17,162 bases of DNA from Thermoleophilia bacterium (GCA_025928435.1 JAICJM010000072.1:1-17162); one strand, 5' to 3'. Shown: positions 1 through 8,093, counted from the first letter of the stretch. The notes: generated from the letters alone by a model not told the origin. A program made the numbers and translations.

Positions 1-43
1 CGCGCGCCGCGCCCTCCGAGCCATCGATGCCGACGACGATCAT
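1..43 (-). CDS. Universal stress protein, N-terminal 14 codons only (runs off left edge)
   Basis: Read leftwards from an ATG at 43, the sequence gives MIVVGIDGSEGAAR and then leaves the window. The pattern (hydrophobic strand, then GIDGSE) is the first beta strand and the Asp-containing loop that open a universal stress protein (UspA) domain. The ATG overlaps the carbamate kinase stop codon as ATGA (40-43), so it is probably the last visible gene of the arginine deiminase operon and translationally coupled to arcC. The rest of the protein, including the ATP-binding glycine motif, cannot be seen, so single or tandem USP architecture is unknown. Confidence 0.7.
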   Translation of the reverse strand, partial: MIVVGIDGSEGAAR

Positions 44-1035
44 GTTCGTATCCTCGACGCAGTGGCGGCTTCCGCCATCCGGGTTGTCCCGGATGGGGAT
101 GGGGAGTTCTCCGCAAGGCGGCCAGGCTCGATCCTCGTGCCACGGAGGCCGGCGAGCAGCCCGTCCACCTGGTCGAGCGAGCCGATCATGGTCGTGCCCC
201 CGAGGTTCGCGAAGTCTGCCGCCGCCTCGACCTTCGGGGCCATGCTGCCGCGGGCGACCTGCCCATCGGCGAGCAGCCTCCAGGCGCCCGTCGCGTCCAG
301 CCGCTCGACGCGCGTCTGTCGCGGCGTGCCGAAGTCGCGGTAGACGCCGTCGACGTCGGTGAGGAGGAGCAGCGACCGCGCGCCGACGGTGCGAGCCAGG
401 ACGACGGCCGCGAGATCCTTGTCGACGACGCCCTCCACCCCCTCCGGGCGGCCCGCCTGGTCGACGACCACCGGGACGCCGCCGCCTCCGGCCGCAATGA
501 GGGTCGTCCCGGCCTCGACGAGCTCGTGGATCGCCCGCTCCTCCAGCAGCCGGAGCGGCTTCGGCGAGGAGACGACGCGGCGCCACCCGCCCGTGTCGGG
601 CGCGATCACGTATCCGCGCTCCTCCTCGAGGCGCCTGGCGGTCGCCTCGTCGTAGAGCGGGCCGACCGGCTTGGACGGCTCGAGCATCGCGGGATCGCCC
701 GCGTCGACGACCGTCTGGGTCAGCAAGGTTGCATACCGCCGGTGCGGCGCGTGTCGCATCAGCGCCTGCTCGAGCAGGTAGCCGACCATGCCCTCGGTTT
801 CCGCACCGAGCACGTCGAGGGGGTAGGTGCGGACGTTGGGATCGGCCTCGGACTCGAGCAGCAGGAGCCCGACCTGGGGGCCGTTGCCGTGGGTGATGAC
901 GACCGGTTCATCGCCCCGCAGCAGCGGCGCCAGCGCCCGCGCCGCCAGGTCGACGTTGCGCTGCTGCACCTCGGCGCTGATCGGCTCGCCGCGGCGGGCC
1001 AGCGCGTTCCCCCCGAGTGCGACGACGGTGGTCAT
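40..1035 (-). CDS. arcC: Carbamate kinase (ADI pathway, ATP-forming step)
   Basis: This 331-aa protein should transfer the phosphate of carbamoyl phosphate to ADP, giving ATP, CO2 and ammonia; this is the energy-yielding last step of the cytosolic arginine deiminase pathway. It opens with VVALGGNAL, the amino-acid kinase nucleotide/carbamate loop. It then carries VITHGNGPQVG, IAAGGGGVPVV and VVDKDLAAVVLA with LLTDVDGVY, which are carbamate kinase signatures. Its length is close to the usual ~310 aa, with a short extra C-terminal tail. The ATG at 1035 overlaps the ornithine carbamoyltransferase stop (ATGA, 1032-1035), and its own stop overlaps the downstream USP start. Order and coupling argue for a catabolic role rather than carbamoyl phosphate synthesis. 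Confidence 0.95.
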   Translation of the reverse strand: MTTVVALGGNALARRGEPISAEVQQRNVDLAARALAPLLRGDEPVVITHGNGPQVGLLLLESEADPNVRTYPLDVLGAETEGMVGYLLEQALMRHAPHRRYATLLTQTVVDAGDPAMLEPSKPVGPLYDEATARRLEEERGYVIAPDTGGWRRVVSSPKPLRLLEERAIHELVEAGTTLIAAGGGGVPVVVDQAGRPEGVEGVVDKDLAAVVLARTVGARSLLLLTDVDGVYRDFGTPRQTRVERLDATGAWRLLADGQVARGSMAPKVEAAADFANLGGTTMIGSLDQVDGLLAGLRGTRIEPGRLAENSPSPSGTTRMAEAATASRIRT

Positions 1036-1997
1036 CGCGCGTGCTCCTTCCCAGTCCAGTCGCCCGTCACGAGGGCGTAGACGAGCGCCTGCTCGGTCGG
1101 CAGACGGTTGGCCGCCTGCTGCCAGACGGCGGACTGCTCACCGTCGAGCACCTCGGCGGTGACCTCCTCACCGCGGTGCGCGGGGAGGCAGTGCATGAAC
1201 ACGGCGTCGGGGCGCGCGACGCGCATGAGCTCGTCGTTCACCTGATAGGGCCGCAGCTTCTGCATGTGCGCCTCGGCCTCGGTCTCGTCGCCCATCGAGA
1301 CCCACACGTCGGTGTAGACCACGGAGGCGCCGGCGGCTGCCTCGACAGGGTCTTCCGTGATGAGGATCGACCCGCCGTTGTCGCGTGCGAGCGTCGCGGT
1401 CTCCGCGACGATGGCGGGGTCGGGCGCGAGGTCGCCGGGCGAGGCGACCGCGACGTGCATGCCGGCGAGCGCTCCCGCCTCGAGCAGGGAGTGGACGACG
1501 TTGTTGCCCTCGCCGACGTATGCCAGCCGGACGCCCGTGAGCGTGCCGAACCGCTCGTTGATGGTGAGCAGGTCGGCGAGCGCCTGGCACGGGTGGTGCA
1601 GGTCGGAGAGCGCGTTGATCACGGGCACGGTCGAATGCTCCGCCATCGTCTCGAGGTCGGTCTGCTTGAAGACGCGTGCAGCGATCGCGCAGGCGTACCC
1701 GGAGAGGACCCGGGCGGTGTCCGAGATCGGCTCCCCGCGGCCGAGCTGAAGCTCGTCAGGCCGGATGAGGAGCGGCGCGCCGCCGAGGCGGGCGATGGCG
1801 CCGTGCAACGAGACCCGTGTACGGGTCGATGGCTTCTGGAAGAAGCAGGCGACCGTCTCGCCGGCAAGCGCGTCGAGCCATCCCCGCGGCTGCGACTTCA
1901 TCTGATGGGACAGCTCGAGCAGCTCGTGCAGCTCGATGTCCGTCAGATCGGCGATGGCGAGGACGTCACGGACTCGCGTGTGCTGGGTGATAGCCAT
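1032..1997 (-). CDS. arcB: Ornithine carbamoyltransferase, catabolic type by context
   Basis: This 321-aa enzyme interconverts citrulline plus phosphate with ornithine plus carbamoyl phosphate. The carbamoyl phosphate site STRTR is at residues 57-61 and HPCQ at 135-138. The ornithine-side signatures are DVWVSMG at 230-236 and MHCLPA at 268-273, containing the active-site Cys270. I chose the ATG at 1997 because AAAGGAC lies 7 nt upstream and the protein then has normal family length; the open frame continues far upstream but only as a shadow of arcA. It lies 20 nt after arcA and overlaps arcC by 4 nt. Sequence alone does not separate anabolic ArgF from catabolic ArcB; the operon makes the phosphorolytic direction likely. 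Confidence 0.95.
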   Translation of the reverse strand: MAITQHTRVRDVLAIADLTDIELHELLELSHQMKSQPRGWLDALAGETVACFFQKPSTRTRVSLHGAIARLGGAPLLIRPDELQLGRGEPISDTARVLSGYACAIAARVFKQTDLETMAEHSTVPVINALSDLHHPCQALADLLTINERFGTLTGVRLAYVGEGNNVVHSLLEAGALAGMHVAVASPGDLAPDPAIVAETATLARDNGGSILITEDPVEAAAGASVVYTDVWVSMGDETEAEAHMQKLRPYQVNDELMRVARPDAVFMHCLPAHRGEEVTAEVLDGEQSAVWQQAANRLPTEQALVYALVTGDWTGKEHAR

Positions 1998-2004
1998 GGG
2001 ATTC

Positions 2005-2011
2005 GTCCTTT
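2005..2011 (-). promoter_or_regulatory. Ribosome binding site of arcB
   Basis: AAAGGAC on the minus strand, 7 nt before the ATG at 1997. It sits in the only real gap inside the arc operon (20 nt) and fixes the arcB start against the much longer open frame upstream. Confidence 0.6.
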
Positions 2012-2017
2012 CGGATG

Positions 2018-3244
2018 TCAGGCCGCGTCGCGCTCGATCGGGCACGACATGCAGCGGGGGCCGCCGCGGCCGCGACCGAGCTCGCCGCCGGCGATCGTGA
2101 TCACCTCGATGCCCTCGTGGCGGAGGCGGGTATTGGTGTCGACGTTGCGCTCGTAGGCGACAACGACTCCCGGCGCGACGGCGAGGACGTTGTTGCCGTC
2201 GTCCCACTGCTCGCGCTGGGCCTCGTAGTGGTCGCCGCCGGTCTCGAAGAGCCGGATGGACGGCAGGTCGAGCGCGTCTGCGAGCGCGGCGAAGAGATCT
2301 GGCTCGCGCTCCACGCCGAGCCCGTGCTGGGCGGGCCGCAGCGAGTACGCCGGAAGCGCCGCGCGCAGCTCGGGGTAGATGGTGAAGGCGTCGCGGTCGA
2401 CCATGGTCATGACCGTGTCGAGGTGCATCGCGGAGCGCCGCCTGGGCAGCACGACGGCGATGACCCGTGTGGCCGCGCCCGCACCGAAGAGCCGCTCGGC
2501 CAGGAGCTCGACCGCGGCCGGCTGGGTGCGCTGGCCCATGCCGACGAGCACGCACCCGTGCCCGACCACGAGCACGTCCCCGCCCTCCAGGGACGGGCTG
2601 CCCGACCCGGGCTGGTTCCAGTACTCGAACCCGGATGCGAAGGCCGGATGGTGACGGTAGATCCCGCCCAGGTGCAGCGACTCGCGGGCGCGGGCGACGG
2701 TCGCCATCGTGTTCACGGTCACGCCGCCGTAGATCCAGGCGGACGTGTCGCGCGTGAAGAGATGGTTCGGGAGCGGCGCGAGCGCGAAGTCGTGCGGCGC
2801 GGCCACGGCGTCGACGAGCGAGCCGGACTTGAACGGCAGCTCGTCGTAGGTGACGCCCCCCATGAGGGTCGTGGCCAGGTCGCGCGGCGGGAGCCCGTGC
2901 AGCCAGCGGGTCATGTCCTCACCGAGGACGCGGCCGAGTCGCGCCGTCCCCACCGACGCAGCGATCACCTCCTCGCGCGCTGCGTCGATCGCAAGGGTCT
3001 CGGCCAGGAGGGCCGAGAGCTCCAGCACCTCGACGCCGCGCTCCGCCAGCGTGTCGGCGAAGGCGTCGTGCTCCTGCCGGGCCCGCTTCACCCAGAGCAC
3101 GTCGTCGAAGAGCAGCTCGTCCTTGTTCCCCGGGGTGAGCCGCTCGAGCGCGAGGCCCGGGCGGCTCAGGATCACCCGGCGAAGGCTGCCCACCTCGGAG
3201 TCGACTCCGAGGTGGGCGGTCCTGGTGGTCGCCGCGGTGCTCAT
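2018..3244 (-). CDS. arcA: Arginine deiminase
   Basis: This 408-aa enzyme hydrolyses arginine to citrulline and ammonia, the first ADI step. The length matches the bacterial family (~410). The catalytic set is complete: D166 in FTRDTS, E220 in LEGGD, H274 and D276 in HLDT, and the nucleophile C401 in RCMSCP near the C-terminus. These align with D166, E224, H278, D280 and C406 of the Pseudomonas enzyme as I recall it. The N-terminal [20 protein letters not shown] is the usual opening of the family. The ATG at 3244 overlaps the transporter stop (ATGA, 3241-3244). Codons 10-19 form a 30-bp perfect palindrome, described separately. Confidence 0.97.
   Translation of the reverse strand: MSTAATTRTAHLGVDSEVGSLRRVILSRPGLALERLTPGNKDELLFDDVLWVKRARQEHDAFADTLAERGVEVLELSALLAETLAIDAAREEVIAASVGTARLGRVLGEDMTRWLHGLPPRDLATTLMGGVTYDELPFKSGSLVDAVAAPHDFALAPLPNHLFTRDTSAWIYGGVTVNTMATVARARESLHLGGIYRHHPAFASGFEYWNQPGSGSPSLEGGDVLVVGHGCVLVGMGQRTQPAAVELLAERLFGAGAATRVIAVVLPRRRSAMHLDTVMTMVDRDAFTIYPELRAALPAYSLRPAQHGLGVEREPDLFAALADALDLPSIRLFETGGDHYEAQREQWDDGNNVLAVAPGVVVAYERNVDTNTRLRHEGIEVITIAGGELGRGRGGPRCMSCPIERDAA
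3188..3217. repeat. 30-bp perfect palindrome inside arcA (codons 10-19)
   Basis: The left half GCCCACCTCGGAGTC is followed directly by its exact reverse complement GACTCCGAGGTGGGC, with no spacer. The repeat starts at the first base of codon 10 and ends at the last base of codon 19 of arcA. The next outer pair (3187/3218) would be T and G, so symmetry ends there. As mRNA it could fold back near the start codon; as DNA it could be a dimeric protein site. Both strands encode [10 protein letters not shown] in register. Confidence 0.9.
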
Positions 3245-4689
3245 CGGCCGGTGCCGATCGTCACCCGCGTGTCGACATCGATCGGCCGGGTCGGCGGGGT
3301 CACCGCCGGGGCCTCGCGATGCTGGCGCCACTTCAGGAACACGTACACCGGCGTGCCCGCCATCAGAAGCAGGAAGCCCTTGGCGATGATCTCCTCGCCG
3401 GCGCCCCACATCATCCAGAAGGCGTAGCCGAAGGCGAGCGCCGCGATGGCGGCGTCGCGGGCCAGGTGCCGCGGGTTGAACAGCGCCCGATCCTGGAACA
3501 GCATCTGCAGCTGGGCCGCGGCCGAGAAGGCGTACGGCACCAGCGTCGTGAGCGTCGCCAGGAGGAGCACCTGGTTGAACTGGTCGACCAGGCTCGAGTT
3601 GTAGTTCATCAGCATGAGCCCGGACAGCAGCACGGACGACACGACCAGCCCGAAGACCGGCGTCTGGCCCTTGCCGCTCACATGCGCGAACCGCTTCGGG
3701 AACAGGCCGTCCTCGGCGGCCGCCTGGGGCACGCGCCCCTGCAGCAGGATCCACCCGTTGAGCGCGCCGAACGTGGAGATCAGCGCGACCAGCGCAATCA
3801 GCTTGCCGGGGGAGACGCCCAGCACCGAGCTGCCCCACATGACGCGGGCGGCGTCGGCGAACGGGGCGTTCGAGCCCGCCAGGGCGTGGGCGGGGATGAT
3901 GCCCATGATGGCGACGGTGGCCAGGATGTAGAGGCCGGTCGCAGCGACGGTGCCGATGATGGTTGCGCGCGGCAGCGTCCGCTTGGGATCCTCCATTTCC
4001 TCCGCCGGCACGGTGGCCGACTCGAGGCCGATGAACGCCCACAGCGTGAAGGTGCCCGCCGTGGAGATCGCGCCGAACTGCGACCACAGGTTGTGGTCGT
4101 TGGGCGCGAACGGCGTGAAGTTGCCGCCGTGCATGTAGAAGAGCCCGATCACGCCGATCAGGAGCAGCGGCACGAACTTCAGGACGGTGGTGACCACCTG
4201 GATCGCGCCGCCCTGGCGCACGCCGAGGATGTTGGCGAACGTCAGCAGCCAGATGACGGACAGGCCGACTGCCGCGGCGAGCAGGTTGTTCGTGCCGAGG
4301 TCGGACCAGAAGGTCGAGCCGTAGGCGACGAACGCCGTCGCGATGGCGGCGTTACCGGCCCAGGCGGCGATCCAGTAGCCCCATGCCGTCTGGAAGCCGA
4401 TGAAGTCACCGAACGCCCGCCGCGCGTACGCGTACGGGCCGCCGGTGCGCGGGAATGCACGGCCGAGGTTCGCGAACACGAGCGCCAGCAGCACGGCGCC
4501 GACGCCGGTGAACACCCAGCCGAGCATCGAGAGCGGCCCAGCCTCCCCGGCGAGGGACGCAGGCAGCAGGAACACGCCCGAACCGACCATGTTGCCGATC
4601 ACGAGCGCGGTGGCCATCCACAGGCCCATCTTCCGCTTGGACGGGCGACGGGCGGTCGCCCGGGACCCGTTTGTCACAGCGGTGGACAT
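3241..4689 (-). CDS. AdiC-like APC amino-acid transporter, probable arginine/ornithine antiporter
   Basis: This 482-aa inner-membrane protein is very hydrophobic, with about twelve predicted membrane segments. It carries the APC signature GNMVGSGVF (32-40) in TM1. It resembles E. coli AdiC through its length: YAYARRAFG (86-94), [12 protein letters not shown] (216-227, W217 and E223) and [21 protein letters not shown] (W313). These correspond to the AdiC residues W202, E208 and W293 that shape the substrate site and gate. In this operon the expected job is arginine uptake in exchange for ornithine, the role ArcD plays elsewhere; exchange with agmatine or other cations is possible. The ATG at 4689 is preceded by GGGAGGATCAG, a strong Shine-Dalgarno, making this the first gene of the operon. 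Confidence 0.88.
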   Translation of the reverse strand: MSTAVTNGSRATARRPSKRKMGLWMATALVIGNMVGSGVFLLPASLAGEAGPLSMLGWVFTGVGAVLLALVFANLGRAFPRTGGPYAYARRAFGDFIGFQTAWGYWIAAWAGNAAIATAFVAYGSTFWSDLGTNNLLAAAVGLSVIWLLTFANILGVRQGGAIQVVTTVLKFVPLLLIGVIGLFYMHGGNFTPFAPNDHNLWSQFGAISTAGTFTLWAFIGLESATVPAEEMEDPKRTLPRATIIGTVAATGLYILATVAIMGIIPAHALAGSNAPFADAARVMWGSSVLGVSPGKLIALVALISTFGALNGWILLQGRVPQAAAEDGLFPKRFAHVSGKGQTPVFGLVVSSVLLSGLMLMNYNSSLVDQFNQVLLLATLTTLVPYAFSAAAQLQMLFQDRALFNPRHLARDAAIAALAFGYAFWMMWGAGEEIIAKGFLLLMAGTPVYVFLKWRQHREAPAVTPPTRPIDVDTRVTIGTGR

Positions 4690-4898
4690 CTGATCCTCCC
4701 TTCATTGCGGATAACGGTGCCGTGAGCATCCACCCGGCCCGCTTCGGGAGGCATCCGCGCGTCCTCTCGACCTGCGTCGGTAAACCCGCCGGAGGCCGCT
4801 CCGTAATTGTCCGGCGGGATCCGGTGACTCCCCCGATGTGCCCGATGCCCGTGCGGCCGACCATCGGGGACGTGAACCCACGTCACAAGGAGCGTTCG
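4690..4898. promoter_or_regulatory. Divergent control region between arc operon and DUF1918/protease operon
   Basis: This 209-bp region separates divergent operons and must hold both promoters or their leaders. It contains GGAGG for the transporter at its left end and AAGGAG (4888-4893) for the DUF1918 gene at its right end. A 9-bp inverted repeat is listed separately. I see no convincing -35/-10 pair on either strand. GTGA-N7-TCAC at 4872-4886 is a short dyad near the DUF1918 start, too weak to assign to a regulator. Confidence 0.5.
4785..4818. repeat. 9-bp inverted repeat in the arc leader/control region
   Basis: CCCGCCGGA (4785-4793) is matched exactly by TCCGGCGGG (4810-4818) with a 16-nt spacer. 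It lies about 95-130 nt upstream of the transporter ATG. It could be a leader-RNA hairpin or a widely spaced operator; high G+C makes such repeats more likely by chance. Confidence 0.5.
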
Positions 4899-5123
4899 AT
4901 GGCCCCGACAACCCCACGCAGCGCAGCGGTCGCCGTTGGCGATCGGCTCGTCGTCCGCGCCCACTTCCAGGGACAGCCCGAACGGGACGCGGAGATCCTC
5001 GAGGTGCTCGGCGGCGACGGGCCCCCGTACCGCGTCCGGTGGGGCGACGGCCGGGAGAGCATCATCTTCCCGGGCCCTGACGTCTTCATCGAGCATTTCG
5101 CACGTCGGCGACCCGGCCGGTGA
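4899..5123 (+). CDS. DUF1918 small protein
   Basis: This 74-aa soluble protein has the layout of DUF1918: VGDRLVVRA, then RDAEILEVLGGDGPPYRVRWGDGRES, then FPGPDVFIEH. The family is common in actinobacteria; mycobacterial members include Rv0569, a member of the hypoxia (DosR) regulon, and Rv2302. The fold is a small beta barrel; its biochemical role is not established. The ATG at 4899 has AAGGAG 5 nt upstream (4888-4893). Its stop overlaps the GTG of the protease gene (GTGA, 5120-5123), so the two are probably translated together. It heads a four-gene run and is divergent from the arc operon. Confidence 0.88.
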   Translation: MAPTTPRSAAVAVGDRLVVRAHFQGQPERDAEILEVLGGDGPPYRVRWGDGRESIIFPGPDVFIEHFARRRPGR

Positions 5124-6346
5124 CAGCGACCGCGCCACCGCGACCGGCGCCGGCGCGCCGAGGTCGGTCGGGCGACGGCGTGTTCGCCTCGACAATCACG
5201 ATCGCGCGGGTGGCCGGCGTCGAGATCGGCATCAACTGGACGTGGATCGGGATCTTCGTCCTGATCCTGTGGTCGCTCGCGGGCGTCGAGTTCCCCGCCG
5301 CCGCCCCCGGCCGTCCAGGCTGGGCTTACGCGGCCATGGGCGTGGCCGCGACCGCGTGCTTCTTTACGTCGCTCGTCCTGCACGAGCTGGGCCACGCGCT
5401 CCAGGCCCGGCGTGACGGCGTGCAGATCGAGGGCATAACGCTGTGGCTGTTCGGCGGTGTGGCGAAGTTCGCCGGACGGTTCCCGTCGGCGGGAGCCGAG
5501 TTCCGGATCGCGATCGCCGGGCCGCTCGTGACGCTCGTCCTGGGCATGTGCTTCGGCGCCGCCGCGGCCCTGTGGCCGCGGTCCGGGGCGGTGCAGGCAG
5601 TGCTGGCCTGGCTGGCGTACATCAACCTGGCCCTGCTCGCGTTCAACCTGCTCCCGGCGATACCCCTTGACGGAGGGCGGGTGCTCCGCTCGGCGCTGTG
5701 GGCGCGCTCGGGCAACCTGGCGTCCGCGACGCACCGTGCGACCCTCGTCGGCGGCGTGGTGGCGGCGCTCATGATCGGCGCGGGCCTGGTCACGGTCCTG
5801 TACGGCGGCCTCGGCGGGCTGTGGCTGGCGCTCATCGGCTGGTTCGTGCTCGAGGCGGCGGGAGCAGAGGAGCGTGACGTCGTCATCCACGACGCGCTCG
5901 GAGGCGCGACCGTCGCCTCGCTCATGACCGTGAATCCCGTCACCGTCGCCGCCGACGAATCACTCGACGAGATGGCGGCCCGGCTTCGCGGCACTCCCGG
6001 CCACACCGCCTACCCGGTGGTGAACGCCGCGTCCGAGGTGGTCGGGCTGATGCCGCTCCAGGCGCTGGCCGAGGTTCCGCACGCTGAATGGATCACCAAC
6101 ACGGTGGGCGCCCGCATGATTCCCGCGGACGACGTGGTTTGGGTATCGCCGCCCACGCCGGCCAGAGATGCGCTCGACCTGATGCTGGAGCGCGAGTCGG
6201 GCAGGGCCGTGGTGCTCGAGGGCGGCAGGCTGGTCGGCATCCTTTCACTTACGGACGTGACCCGCGCCGTCGCGCGTGGCCGGGATGCGATACAACTGCG
6301 CACGCATCGCCGGGTGCACAGCGCCTCGGCGGCGGAGAGGGAATGA
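5120..6346 (+). CDS. Site-2 protease (M50) with C-terminal CBS pair, Rip3-like
   Basis: This 408-aa intramembrane zinc protease has HELGH at residues 88-92 in a membrane segment, and the third zinc ligand is expected in NLLPAIPLDGG (176-186). Predicted membrane segments lie near 40-55, 70-90, 128-152, 158-178 and 208-245. Two CBS motifs follow (about 255-320 and 325-385); they begin near VASLMTVNPVTV and VGARMIPADDVVWV and end in VVGLMPL and LVGILSLTDV. CBS pairs usually sense adenine nucleotides, so the protease may respond to energy state. The architecture and size match M. tuberculosis Rip3 (Rv2625c). The GTG at 5120 overlaps the DUF1918 stop, and the stop overlaps the ABC ATPase ATG. The substrate is unknown; in this family it is typically a membrane-anchored anti-sigma factor or similar protein, none of which is visible here. 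Confidence 0.93.
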   Translation: MTATAPPRPAPARRGRSGDGVFASTITIARVAGVEIGINWTWIGIFVLILWSLAGVEFPAAAPGRPGWAYAAMGVAATACFFTSLVLHELGHALQARRDGVQIEGITLWLFGGVAKFAGRFPSAGAEFRIAIAGPLVTLVLGMCFGAAAALWPRSGAVQAVLAWLAYINLALLAFNLLPAIPLDGGRVLRSALWARSGNLASATHRATLVGGVVAALMIGAGLVTVLYGGLGGLWLALIGWFVLEAAGAEERDVVIHDALGGATVASLMTVNPVTVAADESLDEMAARLRGTPGHTAYPVVNAASEVVGLMPLQALAEVPHAEWITNTVGARMIPADDVVWVSPPTPARDALDLMLERESGRAVVLEGGRLVGILSLTDVTRAVARGRDAIQLRTHRRVHSASAAERE

Positions 6347-7266
6347 CGACGACTGCCCAGGGCAAGACGCGGGTCTCCAGCGCCATCCAGATCCGCGGAC
6401 TCTCCAAGGACTTCGGTGAGGGACGTGGCGTGTTCGACCTCGAGCTCGATGTCGAGCCGGGCGAGATCCTCGGGTTCCTGGGGCCGAACGGCGCCGGCAA
6501 GTCGACCACCATGCGCATGCTCCTGGGGCTCATCCGCCCGACCGGCGGCCGTGCATACGTCCTGGGGAGCGACATCACATCCGACTCGATCGAGATCCGC
6601 CGGCGCACCGGGTACCTGGCGGGCGACTTCGGCCTGTACCGGGGGCTCACGGGGCGGCGGATGCTCGAACATCTCGCCTCGTTGCATGGACGGGTGCCCC
6701 CCGCGGCCATCGATGAGCTCGCGGAGCGGTTCGACGCGTCCCTCGACCGTCCGATCCACGACCTTTCGACCGGCAACCGCCAGAAGATCGGGTTGATCCA
6801 GGCCCTCATGCACCGACCGGAGCTCCTGATCCTCGACGAACCGATCTCCGGACTCGACCCGCTCGTGCAACGGAACTTCCACGAACTGCTCCGCGAGGTG
6901 CGTGCCGAGGGCCGCACCGTCTTCCTGTCGTCCCACACGCTCTCGGAGGTCGACCGCGTCGCCGATCGTGTCGCCATCCTCCGTCGGGGCAGGCTCATCG
7001 TCGTCGACCGCCTCGAGAACCTCCGGGCGCTGGCCGTCCGGCGACTCGACATCGAGTTCGCCCATCCCCCTGACCCCGCCGAGTTCCAGGCCATCCCCGG
7101 CGTGCGCACGGCAGAGGCCACCGGGGCGCTGCTGCATGTCAGCTTGGAGGGGTCGGCTGACGCCCTGGTGAAGGCGGCGGCAGCGCACGAGGTGCTCTCG
7201 ATCCGAAGCCGCGAGGACGAGCTCGAGGACATCTTCCTGCGCTACTACCAGGAGGACGCCGGGTGA
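6343..7266 (+). CDS. ABC transporter ATP-binding protein (ABC-2/NatA type)
   Basis: This 307-aa cytosolic ATPase should power the membrane protein encoded next. Walker A is GPNGAGKS (47-54), the signature LSTGNRQ (141-147), Walker B LLILDEP (161-167) with the D-loop SGLD, and the switch His is at 198 in SSHT. The region where a Q-loop Gln is expected reads GYLAGDFGLY, with no Gln; a GYLPG-type sequence is common in one branch of ABC-2 exporters. A ~90-residue C-terminal domain follows the ATPase fold. The ATG at 6343 overlaps the protease stop (ATGA), and the stop overlaps the permease GTG. The exported substrate cannot be deduced. Confidence 0.93.
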   Translation: MTTTAQGKTRVSSAIQIRGLSKDFGEGRGVFDLELDVEPGEILGFLGPNGAGKSTTMRMLLGLIRPTGGRAYVLGSDITSDSIEIRRRTGYLAGDFGLYRGLTGRRMLEHLASLHGRVPPAAIDELAERFDASLDRPIHDLSTGNRQKIGLIQALMHRPELLILDEPISGLDPLVQRNFHELLREVRAEGRTVFLSSHTLSEVDRVADRVAILRRGRLIVVDRLENLRALAVRRLDIEFAHPPDPAEFQAIPGVRTAEATGALLHVSLEGSADALVKAAAAHEVLSIRSREDELEDIFLRYYQEDAG

Positions 7267-8042
7267 ACGCCACCGCACGGATGGAGCTGCGGCTGCGCTA
7301 CCGGACGGCCGCCCTCGCCGGCATCGGCCTGGTCATCGTGATCATGATCGTCGGTGCGCTGTACCCGTCGCTGAAGGACACCTTCGGGAAGCTCAGCGTC
7401 CCCCAGGGCGTCGCCAACCTGCTCGGCGGCGCCGACTACTCCACGCTCACGGGGTGGCTCCAGAGCGAGATCGTCGCGACCTACGGCCCGCTGGTGTTCT
7501 GCGTCGTCGCCATCACGACCGCCACCGCAACCACGACCGGCGACGAGGACGAGGGCGTCCTTGCCATCCTGCTCGCTCACCCCATCGCCCGAACACGGCT
7601 GCTGCTCGCGAAGGCACTCGCGCTCACGCTCCTCATACTCGCCGTTGCAGTCGCCACCTGGATCGGCCTGATCATCGGTGTCGCGATCGCAGGGGGCGGA
7701 ATCTCGACCGCGCACCTCGCCGCACAGTCGGCGCACCTGGGGTTCCTCGGACTCGCACTCGGCACGTTGGCCCTCGCCCTTGGCGCGTCGACCGGCCGCA
7801 AGCCGATCGCCGCCGGCGGCGCCGCCGTCGTCGCGATCCTCGGCTTCCTGCTGAACGGGCTGGCCCCGCTGATCAGCGGGTTATCGTGGACCCAGTACCT
7901 CTCCCCCTTCTACTACTACGCCAGCGGACGACCACTCACCAACGGCGCGCAATGGCAGCACCTCGCCGCTCTTGCCGCCGCCTCGCTCGTCCTGATCGGA
8001 GCGGCCATCGCGGGCTTCCGCCGCAGAGACCTGCGCCGCTGA
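7263..8042 (+). CDS. ABC-2 family membrane permease
   Basis: This 259-aa inner-membrane protein has about six hydrophobic segments (roughly 15-33, 70-90, 113-142, 157-175, 183-205 and 232-252). The loop between segments two and three carries EGVLAILLAHPIARTRLLLAKALA, the EG-x-L...P-R-LLAK pattern of ABC-2 permeases that contacts the ATPase. It begins at GTG 7263, which overlaps the ATPase stop (GTGA), so the pair forms one exporter. No start with a better ribosome binding site is visible, as expected for coupled translation. It is the last gene of the run and is followed by a convergent gene. Confidence 0.9.
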   Translation: MNATARMELRLRYRTAALAGIGLVIVIMIVGALYPSLKDTFGKLSVPQGVANLLGGADYSTLTGWLQSEIVATYGPLVFCVVAITTATATTTGDEDEGVLAILLAHPIARTRLLLAKALALTLLILAVAVATWIGLIIGVAIAGGGISTAHLAAQSAHLGFLGLALGTLALALGASTGRKPIAAGGAAVVAILGFLLNGLAPLISGLSWTQYLSPFYYYASGRPLTNGAQWQHLAALAAASLVLIGAAIAGFRRRDLRR

Positions 8043-8063
8043 CTGCGAGGAGAACACGATCGT

Positions 8064-8093
8064 CGGGCCCGCCGTCCGAAGACAACGGGCCCG
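8064..8093. terminator. Possible bidirectional terminator between convergent genes
   Basis: CGGGCCC (8064-8070) and GGGCCCG (8087-8093) form a 7-bp perfect stem with a 16-nt loop, in the 66-bp gap between the ABC-2 permease stop and the convergent DUF4389 gene. There is no T-tract on either side, so it is only a candidate by position and shape. Confidence 0.4.

Noticed and set aside
1998..2555. N-terminal extension of ornithine carbamoyltransferase to 507 aa
   Set aside because: The extension overlaps arcA in another frame, is Arg/Ala-rich shadow sequence, and a well-placed ribosome binding site marks the ATG at 1997.
1017..4725. Long plus-strand open frames over the arc operon (1017-2156, 2015-3427, 3319-4725)
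   Set aside because: They are antisense shadows of arcB, arcA and the transporter and have no domain-like sequence.
4816..4832. GGGA-N9-TCCC as a DosR-type box upstream of the DUF1918 operon
   Set aside because: The DosR palindrome has GGGAC-N4-GTCCC geometry; the spacing and the inner bases here do not agree.
4872..4886. GTGA-N7-TCAC dyad as a CRP/FNR-type operator
   Set aside because: The spacing differs from the CRP consensus (N6), outer bases do not match, and it is close to the DUF1918 ribosome binding site; chance is as likely.
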